Source: Paraburkholderia xenovorans LB400
GTDB taxonomy: Bacteria > Pseudomonadota > Gammaproteobacteria > Burkholderiales > Burkholderiaceae
Direction: 5' to 3'
Length of the DNA stretch: 64,000 nucleotides
Assembly: GCF_000013645.1 (NCBI RefSeq)
Contig: NC_007951.1
Coordinates: forward strand, 3,968,001-4,032,000
Position numbers and translations under genes: made by a program. Positions 50,451 to 58,861 of this stretch are shown here, piece after piece; the stretch's first letter is position 1, and every line of letters begins with the position of its first letter. The notes under the pieces are model-generated. The model was not told the origin of the DNA. It searched no databases and was given only the letters and a program-made list of their open reading frames with translations.

Positions 50451-51869
50451 ATGAAACTCGAAATCCAGCTCGATCGGGATAACGGCGTACCGCTGACCGA
50501 GCAGATCGTCGCGGGCGTCACGACGTGGATCCGCTCGCGTACCGCGCACCCGGGCTCGAAGCTGCCGTCGATCCGCCAGTTCGCCACCGACTACGGCGTG
50601 AGCCGCTTTCCAGTGATCGAGGCTTACGACAGGCTGGTGTCGCTCGGCTATATCGACTCGCGCCACGGTTCCGGCTTCTACGTCTCCGACCGGCAGCCGG
50701 CGGGCACGCATTGCCAGGGCACTTCAGACCCGCGCCGCGCCGAAGGCGAATCGGACCACCTGTTGCAGCAGTTCAACCACCCCGGCGAAACGCTCAAGCT
50801 GGGCAGCGGCTTTATCCCCGAAGCGTGGCGCGACATGGACAGCATCGCGCAGGCGATTCGCCACGTGTCGCGCACCGACCCGGCGAGCATGGTCGACTAC
50901 GCCACCCCGCTCGGCAACCTGACTTTGCGCGAGCACCTGCAAAGCCGCATCGGCCAGTTGGGGATACAGGCGGATGCGTCGCAGATCCTGATCACGAACG
51001 GCGCAAGCCAGGCATTCGATCTGCTGATGCGCTACATGCTCAAGGCAGGTGACACGATCTTTGTCGAAGACCCCGGCTACTACAACCTTTACGGGCTGCT
51101 GAAGCTGCACGGCGTGAAACTGATCGGCATTCCGCGCACGCGTCACGGTCCCGATCTGGATGTGATGCAGGAGCAGTTGAAGTCGCACCGGCCCAAGCTG
51201 TTGTTCATCAACACCGTGTTCCACAATCCGACCGGCACCACGGTGGCGCCGCCGGTGGCCTTCCGGCTGTTGCAACTGGCGCGCGAGCACGGCTTCTCGA
51301 TCATCGAGGACGATATCTACGCCGACTTTCAGACCGACCTCACCGACCGCCTCGCCACGCTCGATCAACTCGAACACGTGATCTACGTGGGCGGCCTCTC
51401 GAAGACGCTGTCTTCCTCGCTGCGGATCGGCTGTGTGGTGGCGAGCCACGCGGTCATCAAGGATCTGGTCGACATCAAGATGCTGACGAGCATCGGCGGC
51501 TCGCGGTTCGCCGAAGCAGTGGCCGTGTCGATGCTGGAGCGCGGCGCGTATCGCAAGTATCTGGAGCGCCTGCGGCGGCGTATGCGCGACGCGCTCGGCT
51601 CGACGATCCAGACACTCGAGGACGCCGGCTGGGACATCTTCGACAAACCCGTGGGCGGGAAATTCGTGTGGGCCCGCGTGCCGCACGTGGCCAATGCCGA
51701 GCGGCTGGTGGAGTGCGGCGCGCCGCTCGGCGTGACCGTCGTGCCGGGCAATTACTTCCGGCCGAATATGGAAGTCAGTCCGTGGACCAGGATTCACATT
51801 GCCTTCGGCAACGACCCGCGCGCGCAGGCGTTCTTTCGTGCGGCGGCGGCGTTGCCGGCTTCGCGATGA
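50451..51869 (+). CDS. MocR-type regulator (GntR winged helix fused to class I aminotransferase domain)
   Basis: A 472-residue PLP-dependent regulator. The GntR winged helix is in residues 1-75 (LPSIRQFATDYGVSRFPVIE). The fold-type I aminotransferase domain follows, with ITNGASQAFDLLMRY, NTVFHNPTGTTV and the PLP lysine at about residue 318 in GGLSKTLSSSLRIG. PLP or an amino-compound aldimine is the probable effector. Start ATG 50451 follows AAGGA. It is divergent from DUF2917; the dyad between them is a good operator candidate. Confidence 0.92.
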   Translation: MKLEIQLDRDNGVPLTEQIVAGVTTWIRSRTAHPGSKLPSIRQFATDYGVSRFPVIEAYDRLVSLGYIDSRHGSGFYVSDRQPAGTHCQGTSDPRRAEGESDHLLQQFNHPGETLKLGSGFIPEAWRDMDSIAQAIRHVSRTDPASMVDYATPLGNLTLREHLQSRIGQLGIQADASQILITNGASQAFDLLMRYMLKAGDTIFVEDPGYYNLYGLLKLHGVKLIGIPRTRHGPDLDVMQEQLKSHRPKLLFINTVFHNPTGTTVAPPVAFRLLQLAREHGFSIIEDDIYADFQTDLTDRLATLDQLEHVIYVGGLSKTLSSSLRIGCVVASHAVIKDLVDIKMLTSIGGSRFAEAVAVSMLERGAYRKYLERLRRRMRDALGSTIQTLEDAGWDIFDKPVGGKFVWARVPHVANAERLVECGAPLGVTVVPGNYFRPNMEVSPWTRIHIAFGNDPRAQAFFRAAAALPASR

Positions 51870-52003
51870 AGCACTAGGGTGAGGCGCCGAGCCCGGCAAT
51901 CACCACGCTCGCGGCCCGACCCAAACTCCACACTCTGTGCGCGGGGTGGCGCTTTTCCCTAGAATAGCGAGTCCCACCCCGTCCTGCGCGCCCAGCCGCC
52001 CCC

Positions 52004-53452
52004 ATGTCCACGCCGACTTCGTCCGCTCCCACGCCCAGTACTCCTTCCGCCCGCTCGCTCACGGTAATGCTGTGGGTCGTCGCTACCGGCTTCTTCATGC
52101 AGACGCTCGACTCGACCATCGTCAACACCGCGCTCCCCGCGATGGCGACGAGCCTCGGCGAATTGCCGCTGCGCATGCAATCGGTGGTGATCGCCTATTC
52201 GCTGACGATGGCCGTGATGATCCCGGTATCCGGCTGGCTCGCCGACAAGCTCGGCACACGCCGCGTGTTCTTCAGCGCGATCCTGGTGTTCGCAGTCGCC
52301 TCGTTGCTGTGCGCGAACGCGCACACCCTGAATCAGCTCGTGGCTTTCCGCATCATGCAAGGCGTGGGCGGCGCGATGCTGTTGCCGGTTGGACGGCTCG
52401 CGGTACTGCGCACCTTTCCGGCAGAACGCTATTTGCCGGCGCTCTCGTTCGTGGCGATCCCCGGTCTGATCGGACCGCTGATCGGCCCCACGCTCGGCGG
52501 CTGGCTCGTGAAGATCGCCTCGTGGCACTGGATCTTTCTGATCAACGTGCCGGTGGGCATAGTCGGGTGCATTGCCACGTTCATCTTCATGCCGGATAGC
52601 CGCAACGAGCACGTCGGCAAGTTCGATATGAAAGGCTACCTGCTGCTGATCCTGGGCATGGTGGCAATTTCGTTCGCACTCGACGGCCGCACCGAATTCG
52701 GCATTCAGCACGCCACGGTGCTGGTGCTGCTGATCCTGAGCCTTGCCTGCTTTGTTGCCTACGGCTTGCACGCCGTGCGCGAGCCCTCGCCGATTTTCTC
52801 GCTAGACCTCTTCAAGATCCACACCTTCAGCGTGGGCCTGCTCGGCAATCTGTTCGCACGGATCGGCAGTGGCGCAATGCCTTATCTGATTCCTCTGCTA
52901 TTGCAGGTGAGTCTCGGCTATAGCGCCTTCGAAGCCGGCCTGATGATGCTGCCGGTGGCGGCCGCGGGCATGGCGTCCAAACGTCTCGTGACGACGCTGA
53001 TCATCAAGTACAGCTACCGGCGCGTGCTGATCATCAACACGGTGCTGGTCGGCCTGACGATGGCAAGCTTCGCGCTCACCGCCGCGAATCAGCCGCTGTG
53101 GCTGCGGCTCGTGCAACTGGCACTTTTCGGCGGCGCCAACTCGATTCAGTTCACGGCAATGAACACGTTGACACTCAAGGACCTGGGCACCGGTGGAGCG
53201 AGCAGCGGCAACAGCCTGTTTTCGCTGGTCCAGATGCTGTCGATGAGTCTCGGCGTGACGGTAGCCGGCGCCCTGCTCGCCACCTTCACCGGCCTGCTGC
53301 CGCGTGTGACGGCCGCCAATTCGCTGCCCGCATTTCACGCGACTTTCCTGTGTGTCGGCATCATTACGGCAGGCTCTTCGTGGATCTTTGCGCAACTGTC
53401 GCCGGACATCCGCACACCCGCGAAAAAGACCGATCCCTCCGAACGCACCTGA
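52004..53452 (+). CDS. DHA2-family MFS exporter, MdtD-like
   Basis: A 482-residue inner-membrane exporter with about 13-14 membrane segments. It resembles E. coli MdtD closely: FFMQTLDSTIVNTALPAMA, SGWLADKLGTRRVFF, RIMQGVGGAMLLPVGRLAV, SWHWIFLINVPVGI and MNTLTLKDL. The first 18 residues are Ser/Thr/Pro-rich. It probably exports drugs or metabolites by proton antiport; the substrate is unknown. A TAGAAT -10-like box lies at 51960-51965 without a clear -35. It stands alone between the MocR and EAL-like genes. Confidence 0.9.
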   Translation: MSTPTSSAPTPSTPSARSLTVMLWVVATGFFMQTLDSTIVNTALPAMATSLGELPLRMQSVVIAYSLTMAVMIPVSGWLADKLGTRRVFFSAILVFAVASLLCANAHTLNQLVAFRIMQGVGGAMLLPVGRLAVLRTFPAERYLPALSFVAIPGLIGPLIGPTLGGWLVKIASWHWIFLINVPVGIVGCIATFIFMPDSRNEHVGKFDMKGYLLLILGMVAISFALDGRTEFGIQHATVLVLLILSLACFVAYGLHAVREPSPIFSLDLFKIHTFSVGLLGNLFARIGSGAMPYLIPLLLQVSLGYSAFEAGLMMLPVAAAGMASKRLVTTLIIKYSYRRVLIINTVLVGLTMASFALTAANQPLWLRLVQLALFGGANSIQFTAMNTLTLKDLGTGGASSGNSLFSLVQMLSMSLGVTVAGALLATFTGLLPRVTAANSLPAFHATFLCVGIITAGSSWIFAQLSPDIRTPAKKTDPSERT

Positions 53453-53699
53453 TGTTCGCCGGCCCGCAGCCGACCCGCAACGGGGCGCGGGCCGCACCAG
53501 CGAAGTGCGAATGGTCGCGCTCGCGCCCGCGCTGGCGCACAATCGTCTTATCTGAGTGTGATCTGACTGTGACAGCCGGGCGTGCGTGCGGTGTTTCCAC
53601 ACGTGCATAGTTCTTGCTCGGCTATCCTGTAAACTCACATTTTGCGCATGCGGACTCGTGTCGAGCATGCAGGCGCGCCGCCACCTCCACACGACTGAC

Positions 53700-54977
53700 A
53701 TGATGAGCATGATCGAACTCGATCCTCCCGGCTTCCAGCCGCCGCGCCCAATGGCCGGCGACGAGGGCTCCCGGCGCACCGTTCTGTACGGCGGCTACAC
53801 TGTTTTCAGCGTGTTCCAGCCGGTTTTCTCCGTGTCGCACCGGCGCGCGATTGGTTATCACGCTTCGCTGCGCGCCCGCGACGAACACGGCTTGCAGGTG
53901 CCCTCGCACGAAGTTTTCACGCAAGCCGCGCGGCGCGGCGACCTGCTCGAACTCGGGCGGCTCGCTGAATCGCTGCATCTGGGCAACTTCAACGCGTTCG
54001 ACAGCCACGACGAATGGCTCTTCCTCAGCCTGCACCCGGCCGCGCTGATGGACACCAGCTACGGCGACGCGCTGCTGGCCGGCCTCAAGGCGCTCGGCCT
54101 GCCTCCGCAGCGCGTGGTGCTGGAAGTTTCCGAACAGGCAGGCGGCGAAACTACGCGCTTCGCCGAAATCATCGATGCGCTGCGCAAATCCGGCTTCCTG
54201 ATCGCGCTCGACGGCTTTGGCGCGAAGCATTCGAACATTGACCGCGTGTGGAATCTGCGGCCGGACATCGTCACGCTCGACCGCTGCATTCTCGCGCAAG
54301 CCAGCGAACACTCGCATATTGAACGCGTGCTGCCCGGCCTCGTCTCGCTGCTGCACGAATCCGGCCAACTGGTGCTGATGGGCGGCCTGACCACCGAACG
54401 CGACGCGCTGATCGCCCTCGAATGCAACGTGGACTTCGTGCAAGGCGCGTTTTTCGCGGGCCCGAGCGTCGAACCGGTCAAGCCGCAAGCGGCAGCCGGT
54501 TTGATGGACTCGCTCTCCGCAGCGCTACGTGAGCGGGTCGCCGCGCGTGAGCGTGCACAGTCTGCACGGCTCGCGCCGTACGTCACCGCGCTCGAGACGG
54601 CAGCCGCGCAACTGGTGGCCGGCGAGTCGGTCGCGCAAGCCACCGCGTCGCTCCTCACGCTCGGCGAAACGGCACGCTGCTTCGTGCTGGACGGTTCGGG
54701 CCGGCAGATCGGCGACAACGTACTGCCGCCGGGGCGCGCCTCGCAACGCGCCAAGCGTTTCCGCCCGCTGCTGCATTCGGAAGGCGCGAGTTGGGAGCGC
54801 CGGCCGTACTTTATCCAGGCGATGCGCGTGCCCGGCCAGGTGCACCTCACCCCGCCCTACCTGTCGATCAACGAAGCGCACCTGTGCGTGACCGCCTCGA
54901 TCGCCGCGCACACGCCGACGGGCACACAGGTGCTATGCGTGGACATCAACTGGGAAGTCGCGGCCCACCGGAATTGA
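53700..54977 (+). CDS. Degenerate EAL-domain protein
   Basis: About 425 residues. Residues 20-260 follow an EAL phosphodiesterase fold, including VFQPVFSVSHRRAIGYHASL, VVLEVSEQAGGETTRFAEII and IALDGFGAKHSNIDRVWNLRPD. The catalytic signature is lost: EALLR is replaced by YHASLR, and DDFG by DGFG. It is therefore likely a c-di-GMP receptor or protein-binding module, not a phosphodiesterase. The C-terminal 150 residues look like a PDC/Cache-type sensor (TARCFVLDGSGRQIGDNVLP). No membrane segment is clear. The start is uncertain (53700, 53703 or 53709; earlier starts possible). It is convergent with the sigma gene, which overlaps it by 45 bp. Confidence 0.82.
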   Translation: MMSMIELDPPGFQPPRPMAGDEGSRRTVLYGGYTVFSVFQPVFSVSHRRAIGYHASLRARDEHGLQVPSHEVFTQAARRGDLLELGRLAESLHLGNFNAFDSHDEWLFLSLHPAALMDTSYGDALLAGLKALGLPPQRVVLEVSEQAGGETTRFAEIIDALRKSGFLIALDGFGAKHSNIDRVWNLRPDIVTLDRCILAQASEHSHIERVLPGLVSLLHESGQLVLMGGLTTERDALIALECNVDFVQGAFFAGPSVEPVKPQAAAGLMDSLSAALRERVAARERAQSARLAPYVTALETAAAQLVAGESVAQATASLLTLGETARCFVLDGSGRQIGDNVLPPGRASQRAKRFRPLLHSEGASWERRPYFIQAMRVPGQVHLTPPYLSINEAHLCVTASIAAHTPTGTQVLCVDINWEVAAHRN

Positions 54978-55943
54978 TGTCACGGCACTCTGCTGGATCC
55001 GCGCAAGCAGTTGCCTGACTGCGGCGCGGCCCAGCATGCGGTTGGTGGCCCGCAAGCGCGCCGAACTGGTCACCACGCGCATGGCGACGATCTTTGCGGA
55101 GCCATCCGCGAAGCTGTTCGTGGATATGTCGAGGACGCCGATTACCTCGCCCTCGAAGAGCAAGGCGACACACAACGTGCCCGCGACCGATACCGTCTCG
55201 GCGTTGCTGGCATGCTCGACCAGCGACGTTACGGTATCCATCCACCCGGCCATTGCCGGTTCCGGCGTGCTCACCGGCGTGCTCACCGGCGTGCTCACCG
55301 GCGTGCACAAAGGCGCGTCGCTGACGACTTCCGGCGCGTCACTGAAGAGCCGCAGCAAGCCGGCTCGATCCTGCGCCTCCAGCGCCGTGCGCAACCGTTC
55401 CACGATCCGCGCATGCGCGGCCGGGTCGGGCCGCTCTACCGGCGCGCCCGCCCGTTGCAGACGCGCTTTGGCCCGATGGACGATCTGCCGGCAGGCGGCC
55501 GGCGTGCGCTCGAGAATCGCCGCGACCTCGGCGTAATCACAGTCGAAGGCTTCGTGCAGCACGAATGCCGCCCGTTCGTCGGGTTTCAGCCGCTCGAGCA
55601 GCAGCATCACGCCGTAGGACATCTCCGCCGCGCGCAAGGCCAGTTCCTCAGCCGATGGCGCGACCTCGTCGAGCCACGGTTCCGGCAACCAGCCGGTGGC
55701 TTGCGATGCGCGTTCGCGCTGCACGTGACGCAGCCGGTCGATCGCCGCGCGCGTGGTGATCGTAGTAAGCCAGGCGGCCGGTGTCTGCACCTCCTGCGTG
55801 TCCGCGAGGTGCCATTTCAGGCCGACGTCCTGCACCACGTCTTCTGCTTCGGCGCGGCTGCCGAGCATCCGGTACGCCAGCGCGAGCAGGCGGGCGCGCA
55901 CTGCCTCGAAGCTGGATGCCTTCTCGATTGCCTGTTCCGTCAT
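54933..55943 (-). CDS. ECF sigma factor, SigJ/ECF41 type, with altered C-terminal domain
   Basis: A 336-residue sigma factor. Sigma2 has LLALAYRMLGSRAEAEDVVQDV; sigma4 has MLLLERLKPDERAAFVLHEAFDCDY and QIVHRAKARLQ. The linker motif GWLPEPW is typical of ECF41. The C-terminal domain, which in ECF41 is SnoaL-like and carries DGGGK, instead shows SDAPLCTP followed by STPV repeats, so that motif seems lost. Such tails control sigma activity in place of an anti-sigma factor, and none is adjacent. Start ATG 55943. Its last 45 bp overlap the EAL-like gene tail to tail. Confidence 0.85.
   Translation of the reverse strand: MTEQAIEKASSFEAVRARLLALAYRMLGSRAEAEDVVQDVGLKWHLADTQEVQTPAAWLTTITTRAAIDRLRHVQRERASQATGWLPEPWLDEVAPSAEELALRAAEMSYGVMLLLERLKPDERAAFVLHEAFDCDYAEVAAILERTPAACRQIVHRAKARLQRAGAPVERPDPAAHARIVERLRTALEAQDRAGLLRLFSDAPEVVSDAPLCTPVSTPVSTPVSTPEPAMAGWMDTVTSLVEHASNAETVSVAGTLCVALLFEGEVIGVLDISTNSFADGSAKIVAMRVVTSSARLRATNRMLGRAAVRQLLARIQQSAVTSIPVGRDFPVDVHA
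55264..55306 (-). repeat. 12-bp tandem repeat inside the sigma-factor gene
   Basis: GGCGTGCTCACC occurs three times in tandem (55264-55299) plus a 7-bp partial copy. It encodes the STPV/STP repeats just where the conserved DGGGK motif would be expected. Confidence 0.9.
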
Positions 55944-56193
55944 AAGTAGACCTCCAGATCGTGCTTGGTGAAAAGTGCGCGGCGCCTTGCCTGCGATCCT
56001 GTCCGGGCGCGCGCCGACAACGTCATTCCTTTCGACTTGACGGCTGGGCAGCGAACGATGTGACAGCATCACGCAAAAATATTCCTGTCACGTCGTGCTG
56101 TGCCGCGCCGTCATAAGGGTAACAACCGGCGCATTGAATGCGCGGGTGCTCCGCACAACCCACCGTCACCCAGGCGGCATACGCGAGGTCAAC

Positions 56194-56841
56194 ATGCATA
56201 GCAGCTACCCAACCATCACCGGCCTTGGCCTCGTGCCCACCGTGATCGAACAGTCGGGTCGCGGCGAGCGCGCCTATGACATCTATTCGCGTCTGCTGCG
56301 CGAGCGCATCGTGTTTCTCGTTGGGCCCGTGAACGAGCAGTCGGCCAGCGTGATTGTCGCGCAGTTGCTGTTTCTGGAATCCGAGAATCCCGACAAGGAT
56401 ATTTCTTTTTACATCAATTCGCCGGGCGGTTCCGTATACGACGGTCTCGCGATCTACGACACCATGCAGTTCATCAAACCGGAGGTCTCCACGTTGTGTA
56501 CCGGCTTTGCCGCCAGCATGGGCACCTTCCTGCTGACCGCCGGCCAGCGCGGCAAGCGGTATGCGCTGCCGAACGCGCGCATCATGATTCACCAGCCGTC
56601 GGGCGGCAGCCAGGGCACGGCGGCAGACGTCGAGATCCAGGCGAAGGAAGTGCTCTATCTGCGAGAGCGCCTGAATGCCATGATGGCCGAGCGCACCGGC
56701 CGCAGCATCGAGGAAATTGCCCGCGACACCGACCGCGACAACTTTATGTCGGCACATGCGGCCAAAACGTATGGTCTCGTCGACGAGGTGCTGGAAACGC
56801 GCGCAGCGTTAGGTGCGTCGCCGCATCTCCACGACAGGTAG
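56194..56841 (+). CDS. ClpP protease subunit, stand-alone paralogue
   Basis: A 215-residue ClpP peptidase. The catalytic Ser is in TGFAASMGTFLL, His in RIMIHQPSGGSQG and Asp in DTDRDNFMS. YINSPGGSVYDGLAIYDTM is also conserved, and the triad is intact. It starts at ATG 56194 (MHSSYPTITGLGLVPTVIE). It lacks the usual tig-clpP-clpX neighbours, so it is probably a second ClpP; the main copy should be elsewhere. It may pair with ClpA at 25836 or ClpX. Confidence 0.92.
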   Translation: MHSSYPTITGLGLVPTVIEQSGRGERAYDIYSRLLRERIVFLVGPVNEQSASVIVAQLLFLESENPDKDISFYINSPGGSVYDGLAIYDTMQFIKPEVSTLCTGFAASMGTFLLTAGQRGKRYALPNARIMIHQPSGGSQGTAADVEIQAKEVLYLRERLNAMMAERTGRSIEEIARDTDRDNFMSAHAAKTYGLVDEVLETRAALGASPHLHDR

Positions 56842-57089
56842 CGCGGTGACACCTGGCCGATCCATCGCGCACCGCTGGGCTAGCGTGTCGAATTGTTTCG
56901 TCGCAACGCACGTCACGGCGTGAACCGCCTTGAAAACCCGTGAAAAACATCGCAAAGAGCCCGAGTCATTTCGGGTTCAGCCCGCCCGCATTGGCGCGCG
57001 TGCTGAACACAAAAACTGATCACCTCCGCTGGAATCGCTATCATGGTCGCGATTCGTCGCATTTGACGATCGCTTCAATGGAGATATAC

Positions 57090-58532
57090 ATGGCGTCATC
57101 CAACGAAACCGTCAGCATGGCGCTGTTCTGCGATTTCGAAAACGTCGCGCTCGGCGTGCGCGACGCGAAATACGACAAGTTCGATATCAAGCTGGTGCTC
57201 GAACGGCTGCTGCTCAAGGGCAGCATTGTCGTGAAGAAAGCGTACTGCGACTGGGACCGCTACAAGAGTTTCAAAGGCGCGATGCACGAAGCCAATTTCG
57301 AATTGATCGAAATTCCGCACGTGCGCCAGTCGGGCAAGAATTCCGCCGACATCCGGCTCGTGGTCGACGCGCTCGACCTTTGCTACACGAAATCGCACGT
57401 CAATACGTTCGTCATCATCAGCGGCGACTCTGACTTTTCGCCGCTGGTGTCGAAGCTGCGCGAGAACGCCAAGCAGGTGATCGGCGTCGGCGTGCAGCAA
57501 TCCACGTCGGATCTGCTGGTCGCGAATTGCGACGAATTCTTCTTTTACGATGACCTCGTGCGGGAAAGTCAGCGCACGGTTGCCAAACGCGAGTCGTCGC
57601 GTCCGCCCCAGGCCGCCCAACCGGCGGCCAAACGCGCACCCGACGAAGAGAAGACCCGCAACAGGGAAGACCTCGAAAAACGCCGCACCAAGGCCGTCGA
57701 GATCGCGGTGCAAACGTTCGACGCGCTTGCGTCGGAACGCGGCGACAGCGGCAAGATCTGGGCGTCGGTACTGAAGAACGCGATCAAGCGCCGCAAACCG
57801 GATTTCAACGAGACGTACTATGGTTTTCGCGCGTTCGGCAATCTGCTGGAAGAGGCCCATGCCCGCGGACTGCTCGAATTCGGCCGCGACGAGAAGTCCG
57901 GCGCATATGTCTATCGGAGTTCGGCTGCGAATGCGGCTGGCGAGAACGCGAGCGAGGCCGCTGAGGCTGCCGAGTCGGCGGAACAGTTGTATGAGGCGCA
58001 GGTCGCCGAAACGGTGAGCGCCGAGTCGGGCGGCAAGCACGAGTCGCGCCGCCGAGGGCGAGGCAATCGCAAGGCAGGCCGCGGCCAGCAGGAAACCGTT
58101 CACGAAGAACGTCATGCCGCCGAGCACGGTGGCAGCGCTCAGGCCCAAACGGATAACCTGCACGCGCAAACGCCGAGAAACAGCGAGTTCATTTTTGAAC
58201 TGCCGCAAGCGCCGGCGGCGTCGCCGGAAACTCTGACGGCTGAAGGGTCAGGCGGCGTTGACAGCGAAGCCAACGAACCGCATACGGGCAGCAAACAACC
58301 CGCGCGCCGTAAAGAACGAGAACGCGCACCTCGCAAGACGGCTGCGAAAAAAGCAAAGAAAGCCGAGCCGCGAAGCATCGACGATATTCCGGAGATCGCG
58401 GCGCCTGCTGAAACAGCAGCCCCTTCTGCCACAGCGGAAGAAGCGTCCGCGCCGGCAGAAAAGGCCGCACGCAAAGCTGCGCCGCGCAGTCGTCGTCCGC
58501 GCAAGACGGCTGCGACGAGCGACATGCAGTAA
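57090..58532 (+). CDS. NYN-domain protein with OST-HTH/LOTUS domain
   Basis: A 480-residue protein. Residues 1-150 form a NYN (PIN-like nuclease) domain with the acidic residues in FCDFENVALGV, KNSADIRLVVDALDL and ISGDSDFSPLVSKL. After a charged linker, residues about 205-275 look like an OST-HTH/LOTUS RNA-binding domain (DSGKIWASVLKNAIKRRKPD; YYGFRAFGNLLEEAHARGLL). The last 200 residues are Ala/Glu/Lys/Arg-rich low complexity. Start ATG 57090 follows GGAG at good spacing. It probably acts on RNA; targets are unknown. It is monocistronic between clpP and the beta-propeller gene. Confidence 0.9.
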   Translation: MASSNETVSMALFCDFENVALGVRDAKYDKFDIKLVLERLLLKGSIVVKKAYCDWDRYKSFKGAMHEANFELIEIPHVRQSGKNSADIRLVVDALDLCYTKSHVNTFVIISGDSDFSPLVSKLRENAKQVIGVGVQQSTSDLLVANCDEFFFYDDLVRESQRTVAKRESSRPPQAAQPAAKRAPDEEKTRNREDLEKRRTKAVEIAVQTFDALASERGDSGKIWASVLKNAIKRRKPDFNETYYGFRAFGNLLEEAHARGLLEFGRDEKSGAYVYRSSAANAAGENASEAAEAAESAEQLYEAQVAETVSAESGGKHESRRRGRGNRKAGRGQQETVHEERHAAEHGGSAQAQTDNLHAQTPRNSEFIFELPQAPAASPETLTAEGSGGVDSEANEPHTGSKQPARRKERERAPRKTAAKKAKKAEPRSIDDIPEIAAPAETAAPSATAEEASAPAEKAARKAAPRSRRPRKTAATSDMQ

Positions 58533-58861
58533 GCGTCGCACGTCGGTGCGGCGCCCGGCGTCGTCTGCCTGGCGGCGCTGGCCCAGCATCGCGGCCCGGC
58601 GTTTAATGTGCGCCCGGCGGCAAAAGAAAGGGCCCGCTCCCACCGAGCGGTACGCTTCCCGCACTGAGCAATGCGCTACGACGTGCGTGAACCCAGCGTG
58701 AAACAGAAAGCCCCTGTGTCCGGAAAACCGGCACTGGGGCTTCTTATCACACGCGATCTGAACCATCGCAAGCTAACCACTAACACTACGTCCCGCCGCC
58801 TACACGAACACGCTCGGCAACAACCGCATCCCGCCAAACGCAATACAAAAACCTCTTCCAC
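58533..58861. other. 329-bp convergent intergenic region with a terminator hairpin
   Basis: No gene supported. AAGCCCC (58708-58714) and GGGGCTT (58736-58742), with an inner GTCCGG/CCGGCAC stem, make a hairpin followed by CTTATC. It can serve the NYN gene and, on the other strand, partly the beta-propeller gene. Confidence 0.6.
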
